Made by a program: the position numbers and the translations under genes. Shown piece by piece: positions 25,362 through 34,607 of a DNA stretch of 42,521 nt (position 1 is its first letter; each line of letters begins with the position of its first letter). Location: the NCBI GenBank assembly GCA_937944885.1, contig CALFBB010000009.1, forward strand, positions 1 through 42,521, given 5' to 3'. The notes under the pieces are model-generated. The model saw nothing but the letters and a program-made list of their open reading frames with translations, was not told the origin of the DNA and ran no database searches. This DNA comes from an uncultured cyanobacterium. Lineage in GTDB: Bacteria; Cyanobacteriota; Cyanobacteriia; Thermostichales; Thermostichaceae.

Positions 25362-27428
25362 ATGAAAGTGTCTTGTCCTACTCACGGTAAGAGGTTAACC
25401 CCAAAGAGGTGGGCCTTACTCGATTGGAACGCCTGGACCAAAAGGGCCTGGATAAGTTTGGTCTGCCTGGTGATCGGCCTGGCCAGCGCCTGCAGCAGTA
25501 GCAGCAGTAGTTCTGTTCCGACCGGCGGCGGTGCCGGCTTCATTGGTACGGATCCTGGCGTGGTCTTATCCAATCAGCCTCCTGTCTTCACCCTGCAAGT
25601 GCTTCATGCCAGTGACCTAGAGGCCTCCTTAGCTGCTGTGCAGGATGCCCCTCGTTTTTCGGCAGTGGTCAATGCTTTGCGCCCTCAATTTCCCAATACG
25701 GTGGTGCTTTCCAGTGGGGATAACTACATTCCCAGCCCCTTCTACAACGCCAGTGCGGATCCCTCGCTGGCCAGCCGCTACAACCGCACCCCTGGCAAAG
25801 CCGATATTGAAATCCTCAATGCCATTGGGTTTCAGGCGGCGGCTTTTGGTAACCACGAGTTCGATCAAGGGCCTCGTCAAATCCGCGATTTGATCCGACC
25901 GGATAGTGGGCGAGGCTATGCAGGGGCACGCTTCCCCTATTTGAGTGCCAACTTGACCTTTACCCCTGATCCTGACCAGATTACGGCTGCCGATATTGCT
26001 GCAGATGGGCAAGAAGCCAGCAGTATCCCCAACAAGATTGCCCGCACCGCTGTCATCACGGTCAATAGGGAACGCATCGGCTTGGTCGGAGCAACCACAA
26101 CCCGTTTGGCAAGGATTTCTAGCCCCGGCCCCCGCGTGACGGTGGAAGGGGGGTTTGATGAAACCGATCAGGTGAATGCCTTTGTATTGCAGCCCTACGT
26201 GGATCAGCTGACCGCCCAAGGGATCAACAAAATCATCCTGCTAGCCCACCTGCAGCAGCTTCAGAACGAAGTAGCCCTGGCCAGCCAGTTGCGGAATGTG
26301 GATATCATTATCGCCGGCGGATCCCACCGGGTGATTGCCAAACCCGGAGACCGCCTGCGCACCGATTTGCCGGATCGCCGTACCGGTGACTACCCGATTC
26401 TGCGGACTTCCCCCAGTGGACAGCCGGTGGCGGTGGTGAATACGGCTTCCAACTACCGCTATGTCGGTCGGTTGGTGGTTAGTTTCGATGCCAACGGTGT
26501 GATCAGCCGCATCGATCCGGTCAGTGGCGCCTATGCCACCGATGACCAAGGGGTGGCGGCTGTGGGGGGTACCCCCAGTCCTGAGGTAGTGCGGATTGCC
26601 AACGACATTGGTAACATCATCCGCGCCAAAGATGGCCGTACCTTTGGCTCTACCACCAATTTCTTGAATGGGTTGCGGGCGGAGGTGCGCACAGAAGAGA
26701 CCAACCTGGGCAACCTGACTGCCGATGCCAACCTGGCCTATGCAAAAACCATCGACCCCAGCACTGTTATTTCCCTGAAAAATGGCGGGGGTATTCGGGC
26801 GCCGATTGGGGCGACCACGGGCGGCGGTGGCAACGAGCCCGTACAGCGGATCCCACCCTTGGCCAACCCAGATGCCGGCAAACAGTCTGGGGAAATCTCC
26901 CAGTTGGATATTGAGAGTTCCCTGGCTTTCAACAACGGTCTGTCTCTACTGACGGTGACTGCCAATGAGCTGAAACAGGTGGTCGAACATGGGGTAGCCC
27001 AAACCCAACCGGGGGCAACACCGGGTCGTTTCCCGCAAATCGGTGGCTTTGCCTTCAGCTTTGATCCGTCTCGTCCGCCCGGATCCCGCGTGATCTCATT
27101 GCGGGTGGACACCCCCAATGGTCGGGATGTTGTGGTGCAAAACGGCCAGGTGCAAGGGGATCCCAACCGTACCTTCCGCTTGGTTACCTTGGACTTTTTG
27201 GCCAATGGTGGGGATGACTATCCTTTCCCAAGACTCTCCAATCCCAATCGGGTCAACTTGGCGCCTAGCTCCGGTATCACCTTCGATACCCCCGGTAGCG
27301 AGCAGAATGCCCTAGCTTCCTACCTGCGGCAGATCGGGGTGTTCACTGCCCCCGATACCCCAGCGGCTCAAGATACCCGCATTCAGAACCTTTCTGTGCG
27401 TCGGGATACGGTGCTGCAAGGTTCCTAG
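25362..27428 (+). CDS. 5'-nucleotidase/UshA-like metallophosphatase lipoprotein
   Basis: A 688-residue exported enzyme that probably releases phosphate from nucleotides outside the cytoplasm. A long basic leader precedes a hydrophobic segment ending in LASAC, a lipobox, then a Ser/Gly-rich linker. The metallophosphatase domain has LQVLHASDLEASL, VVLSSGDNYIPSPF, AFGNHEFDQGP and IIAGGSHRVI. A second part contains VISLKNGGGIRAPIG, and the C-terminal domain has LTVTANELKQVVEHGVAQ and TLDFLANGGDDYPF, where substrate stacks. The first motif has Leu-Glu where many relatives have NDxH, so one metal ligand may differ. A terminator follows directly. No Pho-type control site was recognised. ATG 25362 starts the signal peptide; no good ribosome-binding site was seen. 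Confidence 0.9.
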   Translation: MKVSCPTHGKRLTPKRWALLDWNAWTKRAWISLVCLVIGLASACSSSSSSSVPTGGGAGFIGTDPGVVLSNQPPVFTLQVLHASDLEASLAAVQDAPRFSAVVNALRPQFPNTVVLSSGDNYIPSPFYNASADPSLASRYNRTPGKADIEILNAIGFQAAAFGNHEFDQGPRQIRDLIRPDSGRGYAGARFPYLSANLTFTPDPDQITAADIAADGQEASSIPNKIARTAVITVNRERIGLVGATTTRLARISSPGPRVTVEGGFDETDQVNAFVLQPYVDQLTAQGINKIILLAHLQQLQNEVALASQLRNVDIIIAGGSHRVIAKPGDRLRTDLPDRRTGDYPILRTSPSGQPVAVVNTASNYRYVGRLVVSFDANGVISRIDPVSGAYATDDQGVAAVGGTPSPEVVRIANDIGNIIRAKDGRTFGSTTNFLNGLRAEVRTEETNLGNLTADANLAYAKTIDPSTVISLKNGGGIRAPIGATTGGGGNEPVQRIPPLANPDAGKQSGEISQLDIESSLAFNNGLSLLTVTANELKQVVEHGVAQTQPGATPGRFPQIGGFAFSFDPSRPPGSRVISLRVDTPNGRDVVVQNGQVQGDPNRTFRLVTLDFLANGGDDYPFPRLSNPNRVNLAPSSGITFDTPGSEQNALASYLRQIGVFTAPDTPAAQDTRIQNLSVRRDTVLQGS

Positions 27429-27444
27429 CTGATCTGAGCTTGAT

Positions 27445-27477
27445 AAGGGGATCCCTGCTGTGTGGGGATCCTTTTTT
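27445..27477 (+). terminator. Rho-independent terminator
   Basis: AAGGGGATCC and GGATCC with four following T residues pair into a ten-base stem (outer pairs include G-T) with an 11-base loop, then TTTTTT at 27472-27477, 17 bases after the nucleotidase stop. The inner stem is the HIP-like palindrome GGATCC used twice. Confidence 0.85.
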
Positions 27478-27591
27478 GTGCTCATTTTTGTAGGCAGTGC
27501 AGGTTTGCTTCTGCAGACGGTGTGGGACGGGCAAGTTGCGGGGGGCACAACTTTAGGGATGGGTTGACCCCGCATTTCCTCTGGCTATTCC

Positions 27592-28971
27592 CTAAATCTC
27601 TCCAGACTCTGCCGGTGTTTCCCCAGCCTCGCTAACCATGACTGGAGTTCCGGAAGGGATCCCTGTGGAGGGGCCAATCCACAGCAAGAACAGCATTGCC
27701 GGAGCTGCCGTCACAGCGGTAATCAAGTAAAACAGCGGCCAATTCACCGCCGCAGCCAGGTAGCCAGATGCGGCCCCGGCCAGTGTGCCACCAACCGCAA
27801 ACACACTGGTGAGCAAGGCATACTGAGTGGCACTGAACTGTCGGTCACACAGACTCATCAAAAAGGCCAAAAAAGCAGCAGTGCCCATACCCCCAGCCAT
27901 ATTGTCAAAAATCGTCGCTCCGACTAACAGTGGGTAATTTTGCCCCACCAGCCCAATCGCCCCTAGGCCCAAGTTGCCAATCCCTTGCAACACCGCAAAG
28001 ATAAACAAGCAGCGATAGGTGCCGAGGCGGCTAACCAACTCCCCCCCCACAAAAGCTCCCGCCAAGGTGGCAAACAAGCCAATCCAGCTGCGGATAATGC
28101 CCAGATCACTGGTGCTGAACCCTGTTTGCAGCAAAAAAGTTGGGGTCATTTGCCCGGCCAAGCTATCCGGTAGCTTGAAACAGACCACAAACAGCAGAAT
28201 GACCAAGGCCAAGCGGTGTTGCCAGAAGGACTGAAACGGCTCGATGATCGCCGCCCGCAAGGAAGTCGGTTTAAGAGCACTGTTTTCCGGTTCTGGCGCT
28301 AGAAAAGAGGTAACTACCCCGATCGACATCAGCAGTGCCATGATGCCGTACACCTGCCACCAGGGTAGGTAGTCTGCCAGAATCAACGCTACCCCACTGC
28401 TCACCAGCAAAGCCATGCGGTAGCCAAAGACAAAGATGGCCACCCCTGCCCCCATCTCCCGCTCTTCCAGCACATCGGTACGGTAGGCATCCACAGCAAT
28501 ATCCTGAGAAGCACCGAAAAAGGCTACCAGCAGCCCCACCAGAAAAATCGGTCGGGTCAGCACCGTGACGCCAGGCCAGGTTTGGGCCAGTTCTTCTAAA
28601 CCCAACCCTTCTAACCAGGTTTGGGTGGGATCCTGAAACCCCAGTAGCCCTAAGCTGAGCAACAGCAGCACCTGTGTCAGGGCCATCCATCCCCGCCGTC
28701 GGCTGCCCCGCAGGGATCCCGGTGCCGGCAGCAAAAACCGATCCAAAAACGGTGACCAGAGAAACTTAAAGGAATAGGGTAAATTGAGCAGGTTAAACAA
28801 ACCAATGGCAATGGTGGTCAGACCTGCTTGCGTCAGCCAAGCATTCAGGGTGGTGTTGATCAACAACAACGGCAACCCCGAGGAAAACCCCAGCAGCAGC
28901 AGTACTCCCATCTTAGGACTGCCGTAAACTCCCAGCAGCCGCTTGAGGCCGCTTGTTGCTGACCAGGCCAT
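27592..28971 (-). CDS. MFS transporter, AmpG-like permease
   Basis: A 459-residue inner-membrane protein with about 12-14 hydrophobic segments. Its start SPKMGVLLLLGFSSGLPLLL and the LFNLLNLPYSFKFLWSPFLD segment are characteristic of AmpG-type muropeptide permeases. It also has FFGASQDIAVDAYRTDVLEE, a strong AmpG hallmark, and NMAGGMGTAAFLAFLMSLCD near the end. AmpG imports anhydro-muropeptides for cell-wall recycling; in cyanobacteria such homologues may have other substrates, so the role is inferred. ATG 28971 was chosen because GAGAGG is eight bases upstream and MAWSATSGLKRLLG starts the conserved part; longer starts add unrelated residues. It is convergent with the nucleotidase gene. Confidence 0.88.
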   Translation of the reverse strand: MAWSATSGLKRLLGVYGSPKMGVLLLLGFSSGLPLLLINTTLNAWLTQAGLTTIAIGLFNLLNLPYSFKFLWSPFLDRFLLPAPGSLRGSRRRGWMALTQVLLLLSLGLLGFQDPTQTWLEGLGLEELAQTWPGVTVLTRPIFLVGLLVAFFGASQDIAVDAYRTDVLEEREMGAGVAIFVFGYRMALLVSSGVALILADYLPWWQVYGIMALLMSIGVVTSFLAPEPENSALKPTSLRAAIIEPFQSFWQHRLALVILLFVVCFKLPDSLAGQMTPTFLLQTGFSTSDLGIIRSWIGLFATLAGAFVGGELVSRLGTYRCLFIFAVLQGIGNLGLGAIGLVGQNYPLLVGATIFDNMAGGMGTAAFLAFLMSLCDRQFSATQYALLTSVFAVGGTLAGAASGYLAAAVNWPLFYLITAVTAAPAMLFLLWIGPSTGIPSGTPVMVSEAGETPAESGEI

Positions 28972-29087
28972 ATTCAACCTCTCCCCACAACCTAACCACT
29001 CTCCCGGATCCCTCGGATCCGCGATATTGCCAGTCACTCTAACAGGTTCATTCCTGAGAATCTGCTCCTCTGGCACCCGACAGCCCT

Positions 29088-29345
29088 CTAGAGACTGCTG
29101 CGAATCACAAACGAATAGCGACTCCCTGGCTCCAGCAAGTAATCTGATTTTTCTAGAAAGCGACTCAAGGGCTCTCGAATCAGGGCCCGGCCCACAGAAG
29201 GTTCAACCTTGAGTTCTCCGGCCCGAAAACACCAGCAAAAGTGCCAAACCCAACCATTGGCATTCACTTCTCCCTCGATAGCGCCATCCTGCCAGGAGTA
29301 GCGAGTAATTTGCACATAGGCAGTGGTTTGGGGCAATCGACTCAT
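29088..29345 (-). CDS. DUF3146 family protein
   Basis: A small 85-residue soluble protein which I recognise as cyanobacterial DUF3146. Characteristic stretches are RLPQTTAYVQITRYSWQDG at the N-terminus, GWVWHFCWCFRAGELKVEPS in the middle and REPLSRFLEKSDYLLEPG near the end. The function is unknown. ATG 29345 is supported by GGAGAG five bases upstream; longer starts add Cys-rich sequence unlike the family. It is 117 bases upstream of the AmpG-like gene on the same strand, so a shared transcript is possible. Confidence 0.82.
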   Translation of the reverse strand: MSRLPQTTAYVQITRYSWQDGAIEGEVNANGWVWHFCWCFRAGELKVEPSVGRALIREPLSRFLEKSDYLLEPGSRYSFVIRSSL

Positions 29346-29464
29346 GAAAACTCTCCAGATCAGCTCCCTGCCGCTGTCATGACACTCACAACTGGACTCC
29401 GGTAACAACTCATCTCGGCCCAGATGCCTGAGCAGTGTGGACTCCTTTGAGGATGCTAGCAAGC

Positions 29465-29487
29465 AAAAACCCCCCAAGGAGGGGGGT
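29465..29487 (-). terminator. Rho-independent terminator of the DUF3155 gene
   Basis: On the minus strand ACCCCCC, a five-base loop and GGGGGGT are followed by five T residues, 40 bases after the DUF3155 stop. It separates that gene from DUF3146. Confidence 0.9.
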
Positions 29488-29526
29488 GCTCTGTGATTTT
29501 ATGCCCCTGGACGTGACGAGGGGCAA

Positions 29527-29868
29527 TTATCGAGCAGCAGTAGCAAGAGTCTTCGATGTTTTTCGCTCAGGCTTCTCAGCTGCAACCTCTGCTAACAAGG
29601 CTCGCAAGCTGGGAAAAAGGAAATGATTTTCCTCAACATACTGAGCCCCAAACAGCCCTTTTTCTGCCCAAAAGAATCGATCAATAGTATGTTCGTTGCG
29701 CCGAACCAGGATGAGTGCTGGCGGCTGGATAGACTGCTCCTGAATATACTTTCGGGCAGCGGTTACAGATTTCTCTTCACCACTATCCAAACTAAATTGA
29801 GGAATATGATCTAAAATTTTGCGCCCCTCTAAACGACGGCGACTCTTACGCTTTCTTCTTCTAACCAA
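29527..29868 (-). CDS. DUF3155 family protein
   Basis: A basic, soluble 113-residue protein of the cyanobacterial DUF3155 family. It begins with an Arg/Lys cluster (VRRRKRKSRRRLEGRKIL), which suggests nucleic-acid binding, followed by TAARKYI and the strongly conserved LILVRRNEHTIDRFFWAEKG and LFGAQYVEENHFLFPSLRAL. The tail is Lys/Ala-rich. Function unknown. The start is TTG at 29866-29868: a perfect AGGAGG lies six bases upstream, which outweighs the rare codon. It has its own promoter and a strong terminator, so it is a single transcription unit. Confidence 0.85.
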   Translation of the reverse strand: MVRRRKRKSRRRLEGRKILDHIPQFSLDSGEEKSVTAARKYIQEQSIQPPALILVRRNEHTIDRFFWAEKGLFGAQYVEENHFLFPSLRALLAEVAAEKPERKTSKTLATAAR

Positions 29869-29908
29869 TGTAAGCCTCCTGTAGAAGGATTACTAAACAA
29901 CCGCACAA

Positions 29909-29937
29909 AATATATCAGCATTCCTTAAGAAAATCAA
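29909..29937 (-). promoter_or_regulatory. Promoter of the DUF3155 gene
   Basis: On the minus strand TTGATT and TATATT are separated by 17 bases, about 40 bases before the TTG start codon. The surrounding sequence is AT-rich. Confidence 0.7.
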
Positions 29938-30588
29938 TAATTACACCCTCTGACCCTTATACTTTTTTACAAAACAACAAACACGAAGACCCAGGAAGGA
30001 GGAGATGCAAGAACTTAAGCCTAATAACTGACTCACCGCTCCCAAGAAACGGTTCATGTTTTCAAGACAATTGCCAACAGGTTTGCAATAGCCTACTCCC
30101 AAAGGGAGGAGCAGCAAAGTATTTGGATGGAACAAAATGAAAGAGGCAAAAAGAGCAGCAGTTGCAGACTCAACACTTGGGAAGACAGGCGCATAGTTGC
30201 TAGGGGGAATTCCCCTCACATTAGCTCCCAGCCTAACATTAACCAAATTGATACTCAACAGAGGATATACCTAGGGGATGCACTAGGTCAGGCCTGCCCA
30301 AAAGCTGTGCCAAGTGCAGACTCTATCCAGACTCTATGCATAAGAAAGAATTGGAAAGTTTGAAAACAGTCCAGCCGGAACAGTGGTAAAAAGTCGCCTG
30401 ACCCGCAGAGAGGGTAATATGAATCTACAACCAACTTCTCGTTTCCACAATAGGTTTTCTACAATACGTTTCCAGCACTGCGCTGAACCGATTAGACGGG
30501 AGATAGACATCTTGCTAGTCTAGCTTCAGGCTGAGCTTAGCTGCTGCAGGGCAGGTTTGGCCGTGGAGTTTGGGAGAAAGTTCGCAGT
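29938..30588. other. Long gap, AT-rich, no recognised gene
   Basis: About 650 bases. A 105-codon open frame on the minus strand (29941-30258) is hydrophobic but has no ribosome-binding site or recognisable family; I do not accept it. A short frame at 30419-30523 on the plus strand (34 codons, starting MNLQPTSRFH) has AGAGAGGG five bases before its ATG and could be a leader peptide, weakly supported. The stem CTCCC/GGGAG near 30092-30104 lacks a T-tract. The small 164-residue gene's promoter must lie in the last part, but no clear one was seen. Confidence 0.5.
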
Positions 30589-31083
30589 ATGGGGAAATGT
30601 TCACTTCTGATGGGTCTGCTGCTGAGTCTGGGATCCCTACCAGCCTGGGCACAAGGGGCTACTCCACTCCCGACTACTTCTCCCGCTTCAGGAGGATTGC
30701 CTCTGTCTGCCCCTCCCAGTCCAGCTCCAGCAGGCCGAGTTTTGCCTACCCCAGGGTTAACAGCAGAGCAGGTCACCGATGAACAGGTGGAGCAGTTGGT
30801 ACAAATTTTGCTGGAGTTGGATCCCTTGATTCGGGAAGCCAGCGACCAACTGCGGGAAACCCAGGATGAAGAAGAGTACGAGCAAATTATGCAGCGGACA
30901 GAGAGCCAGGCCAGCCGCATTGTGGAGGAGCAAGGGCTGACGGTGCTTCAATATCGGGAACTGATGACTCTAGCCAACGAAAATCCCGTTCTCAACCAGC
31001 GGATCCGCGTGCGTCTACAGGAACTCATCAAAGAAAAGGAAGCAGACTCCACTGCTTCCCCAAAACCGGCGGCTACACCTTAG
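30589..31083 (+). CDS. Secreted protein, DUF4168-like
   Basis: A 164-residue product with a signal peptide (MGKCSLLMGLLLSLGSLPAWA), probably cleaved after residue 21, then a Pro/Ser/Thr-rich linker of 30 residues. The core from about 55 (LTAEQVTDEQVEQLVQILLE) to 150 is helical and acidic; EQGLTVLQYRELMTLANENP and RIRVRLQELI resemble the DUF4168 family of exported cyanobacterial proteins. No catalytic residues are obvious. It is probably periplasmic, with unknown role. The last 11 bases overlap the end of the convergent hybrid-kinase gene, so the two transcripts are antisense to each other there. Confidence 0.75.
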   Translation: MGKCSLLMGLLLSLGSLPAWAQGATPLPTTSPASGGLPLSAPPSPAPAGRVLPTPGLTAEQVTDEQVEQLVQILLELDPLIREASDQLRETQDEEEYEQIMQRTESQASRIVEEQGLTVLQYRELMTLANENPVLNQRIRVRLQELIKEKEADSTASPKPAATP

Positions 31084-32890
31084 CCTGGGCTAACTTGTCC
31101 TGACCAGAAGCAGGGAGCACCCAAGGCAACCGTATGGCAAAGCAGGTGTGCTCGGCTTCGCTACTTAGGTGAATGCTTCCTTGCAGTAGGGCCATCCGCT
31201 GCCGTACAAGGGCCAGTCCTAGCCCTGTTCCCCCTTGTCGCCAGGGATCCGCATTGGGTATGCGATAAAACTTATCAAAGACCCGCTCTTGCTCTTGCGG
31301 AGGGATGGTAACCCCCGTGTTCAGGATCTGGATCTCCAGGGAATCGGGATGGTTGTGTACACTCAGGCTGATCAGCTGATCGGGCGGGGTAAACTTGTGG
31401 GCATTTTGCAGCAGCTCGGTCAGCACCGACTGCAGAACCTGCGGCAACGTGCAGATGCGGGGTAAATCAGGAGGGCATTCCAGGCTAAAGATCTGATTGT
31501 GGCTGCGAGCTGCTTCTGCAAATGGTTCGGTGATTTGGGGCAACCACTCTTTCAGATCCAGCCAGTGGGGTTGCTGTGGGCTGCTCAACACCTGCAACTG
31601 TTGCAGTTCTAGTAAATCCTCCACCAACTTGATTTCTCGCTCACACTCTTTGTTCAAAATATCCAAGTAACGGCTCACCTTTTCCAGGTCGGCAGGCTTG
31701 AGGCCGTCGTTGTCAGACAGCAGTGCAGAACTGAGCAGACGGATCCCCATTTTGATGCTGGAAAGGGGGGTGCGCAGCTCATGGGAAACGGTGCTGAGAA
31801 AATCATTTTTCAGCTGGTCTAGCCGCTGCAACTCCTGCACCTGGCGATCCAATTGAGCGGTACGAAGCTTTACCTTTTCTTCGAGGGTGTGATTGAGTTC
31901 CTGGATTTGCTGAAACAGCTCCGCCTGCTGAATGGCAATGGAAAGGTGATCTGCCAAAGACAAGATCAGGTCATGGCTGGTGGCCAACCAACCGGGACGG
32001 ACTGTTTTCAGTTGTAGACACAAACTACCCCAAAGAGTGGAGGATGAAGATTCTGAGCTTTCGCTGCCGCCATAGAGAGGTACCAAGACCCAAGTGCCGG
32101 GGTAGGCTTTGGCCATAGAGGGGATATAGACCCAGTCTTGAGCTTGGCTGACGGCTTCAAGGGTGACCACTTTTCCCTGCTTCAGGAGCTCCGCCATCGG
32201 GTTGTCAGAGTCGGGAAGTGTGCAGCCCAAGTAACCTTCCGGGTGGGTTTGATATTCGCAGATAATACACCAAGCCTGTTGCTGCGGTTGATAGCGGCTA
32301 ATGCTGACCCGATCCGCTTCCAGCAAGTGACAAATCTCCCGGGTGGCTACGGAAAAGATTTGATCCAGCTCCAAGGAGGTGCGAATAGCCCGGATGACAC
32401 GGTTGAGAGCCTGTTCGCGGGCTGCCTGTTGGCGTAGGTTCAACAGATTTTGGCGCGCCTTGATCAGGTGGCGAATCCGTTGACGCATTACCGGCCAGTG
32501 AATTGGCTTGGTGATGTAGTCACTGGCACCGGCGGCAAAGGCTTGATCCACAGAGGCTTGATCATCCAGGCAAGTGATTACCAAACAGGGTAGATCGGCA
32601 TCCAGCAGTTGCAGCCTCCGACAACACTCAAATCCATCCATCCCCGGCATCAGCGCATCCAGCAGGACGATTTGTGGCTGCATCTGGAAATAAAGGGCGA
32701 GGGCTTGTTCCCCATCTTCGGCTTGCACCACTTGATAGCCTTCGTGGGTTAACAGGTGAGCTAAGTACCGCCGTGTTGAGGGGTCGTCATCCACCAACAG
32801 CACAGTCGGAGATGAAAAGTTTGCCAACTGATTCTCAGAAGTGTCGACTGGAGGAGGCTGCACCTGGGGTTGCTCCACATCGCTGGTCAA
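31073..32890 (-). CDS. Response regulator-GAF-histidine kinase hybrid
   Basis: A soluble 605-residue signalling protein. A receiver domain (about residues 28-145) has DDD at the acidic pocket, the phospho-accepting Asp at 78 in IVLLDALMPGMDG, and the conserved Lys in SDYITKPI. A GAF domain follows (about 160-330), then a helical linker, HisKA with STVSHELRTPLSSIK (His near 368), and HATPase with the N box LLQNAHKFTP, a G1-like LNTGVTIPP (weak; usual DNGxGI absent) and GGTGLGLALVRQRM. With an N-terminal receiver it may relay phosphate from another kinase. TTG 32888 is the longest start and GTG 32878 an alternative. No partner lies adjacent; the 190-base gap upstream holds no recognised gene. 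Confidence 0.9.
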   Translation of the reverse strand: MTSDVEQPQVQPPPVDTSENQLANFSSPTVLLVDDDPSTRRYLAHLLTHEGYQVVQAEDGEQALALYFQMQPQIVLLDALMPGMDGFECCRRLQLLDADLPCLVITCLDDQASVDQAFAAGASDYITKPIHWPVMRQRIRHLIKARQNLLNLRQQAAREQALNRVIRAIRTSLELDQIFSVATREICHLLEADRVSISRYQPQQQAWCIICEYQTHPEGYLGCTLPDSDNPMAELLKQGKVVTLEAVSQAQDWVYIPSMAKAYPGTWVLVPLYGGSESSESSSSTLWGSLCLQLKTVRPGWLATSHDLILSLADHLSIAIQQAELFQQIQELNHTLEEKVKLRTAQLDRQVQELQRLDQLKNDFLSTVSHELRTPLSSIKMGIRLLSSALLSDNDGLKPADLEKVSRYLDILNKECEREIKLVEDLLELQQLQVLSSPQQPHWLDLKEWLPQITEPFAEAARSHNQIFSLECPPDLPRICTLPQVLQSVLTELLQNAHKFTPPDQLISLSVHNHPDSLEIQILNTGVTIPPQEQERVFDKFYRIPNADPWRQGGTGLGLALVRQRMALLQGSIHLSSEAEHTCFAIRLPWVLPASGQDKLAQAKV

Positions 32891-33083
32891 GCCCTACTCA
32901 AACTCTAGCATCTGATTTGGGCAAGTCGCCTAGCCTAAAAGAGCTTCGCAGCATCTGACATCGGTCGAAACCCCGATTGTTATGGTTCACTCATCAAGAC
33001 GGGATCCCCTTGGGCAGAAAACCTTGATAGACCTGAGCTTGGCCCACTTTCCGTTAGGATCCATAACGATGTGAGGAGATACT

Positions 33084-34607
33084 ATGGCTACCTTTGAAGA
33101 CGTTGTCCCATCATGGGAGGGGCTCCCGCAGCGGCTACCTGGAGTGGATACAACGGTGGTGATTGGGGCAGGGCCGGCGGGGTTAACTGCTGCCTATGAG
33201 CTCAATCGCAAGGGATGGCCGGTGACGGTTTTGGAGGCAGACCCGGCCCAGGTGGGTGGACTATCTCGCACAGCCGTTTACCGAGGCTACCGTTTTGATA
33301 TTGGTGGGCACCGCTTCTTTTCCAAATCGGCAGAAATTGAGGCGCTGTGGACGGAGATCCTGGGCTCTGAGATGCAGGTTTGTCGGCGACTGTCGCGCAT
33401 TCTTTACCAGGGTGTTTTTTTTAACTATCCCATTCATCCCTTTGATGTTTTCAGTAAGTTGGGGCCGGTATTTACCACCCTTTGTTTACTGAGCTACCTA
33501 AAGGCACGACTGGTTCCCAGATCTCGGATCGTTTCTTTTGAAGACTGGGTGATCGATCAATTTGGGGAGCGGCTTTATCGTACCTTTTTTAAGACCTATA
33601 CCGAGAAGGTCTGGGGGATCCCTTGTAGCCAGATTAGTGCTGATTGGGCGGCTCAGCGGATCAAGGGATTATCCATGGCCTCTTTGATTCGCAAAACCTT
33701 GTTTCCCAAAGGAGAAGGGGTAATTAAAACCCTGATCGATTGCTTTCGTTATCCCCGTTTGGGGCCAGGGCAACTGTGGGAGCGCATTCAAGCTTTACTA
33801 GCAGAATCTGGCCAGCCGGTACAACTGGATCGCAAGGTGGTCCAGATCTACTGGGATAAAGGCGGGATCCAAAAGGTACAAGCCCGTTCTCGAGCAGGGG
33901 AGATCTTTGAGTGGACAGGGCAGCATTTTATTTCCACCATGCCTTTGCGCTCTTTGGTGCGTGCTTTGGTGCCAGCGGCTCCCCAGCCGGTACGAGAGGC
34001 AGCCGAACAGCTGCGCTACCGCGATTTTTTGACAGTGGTTCTGGTGGTGGATGAACCGGATTTATTTCCGGATAATTGGATTTATATTCACGATCCGTCG
34101 GTGCGGGTAGGGCGCATCCAAAACTTTAAGAACTGGAGCAGGGATATGGTGCCTAACCCCGAGGTGACTTGCTTGGGTTTAGAGTACTTTTGTTCTGTGG
34201 CGGATCCCTTTTGGCAACAAACGCAGGCAGAGTTGCTGAGTTTGGCAGAAACAGAATTGCGCCGCTTGGGTCTGTTGAAGAAAGCGAGGGTTTTGGAGGG
34301 TACGGTGATTCGTGCCCCGAAGGCTTATCCGGTTTACGACCATGGTTATCAAACCCATATCCAAGTGATTCGGGCCTTCCTGGAGGAGGTCTTGCCCAAT
34401 TTGCAACTGGTGGGTCGCAATGGCATGCACCGCTACAACAATCAAGACCATGCCATGATGACGGGCCTACTGGCGGCTCGCAACATCTTGGCCGGGGAAC
34501 GGCGCTACGATGTGTGGCGGGTGAATCAGGATGCCGAGTACCTGGAGGAAGGGGATCCCACTGCGGGCGGGCGGGAGGTGCCGCAGGTGATTGGTCAAGC
34601 GGGCTAG
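33084..34607 (+). CDS. FAD-dependent oxidoreductase of the UDP-galactopyranose mutase / amine oxidase group
   Basis: A 507-residue flavoprotein. The N-terminal Rossmann motif TVVIGAGPAGLTAAYEL (about residues 25-41) with VTVLEAD binds FAD. GGLSRTAVYRGYRFDIGGHRF follows, as in UDP-galactopyranose mutase-like and protoporphyrinogen oxidase-like proteins. The segment FKTYTEKVWGIPCSQISADW is typical of the UGM-like subgroup, and GRNGMHRYNNQDHAMMTG near the C-terminus closes the FAD site. The likely function is sugar-nucleotide remodelling for surface polysaccharide, or another flavin reaction; the sequence does not decide. GAGGAG six bases before ATG gives a strong start. The gene ends in the CTAG that also holds the lpxB stop. 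Confidence 0.85.
   Translation: MATFEDVVPSWEGLPQRLPGVDTTVVIGAGPAGLTAAYELNRKGWPVTVLEADPAQVGGLSRTAVYRGYRFDIGGHRFFSKSAEIEALWTEILGSEMQVCRRLSRILYQGVFFNYPIHPFDVFSKLGPVFTTLCLLSYLKARLVPRSRIVSFEDWVIDQFGERLYRTFFKTYTEKVWGIPCSQISADWAAQRIKGLSMASLIRKTLFPKGEGVIKTLIDCFRYPRLGPGQLWERIQALLAESGQPVQLDRKVVQIYWDKGGIQKVQARSRAGEIFEWTGQHFISTMPLRSLVRALVPAAPQPVREAAEQLRYRDFLTVVLVVDEPDLFPDNWIYIHDPSVRVGRIQNFKNWSRDMVPNPEVTCLGLEYFCSVADPFWQQTQAELLSLAETELRRLGLLKKARVLEGTVIRAPKAYPVYDHGYQTHIQVIRAFLEEVLPNLQLVGRNGMHRYNNQDHAMMTGLLAARNILAGERRYDVWRVNQDAEYLEEGDPTAGGREVPQVIGQAG

Noticed and set aside
29941-30258. 105-codon open frame on the minus strand
   Set aside because: No ribosome-binding site, no family resemblance and unusual composition; it lies in an AT-rich gap.
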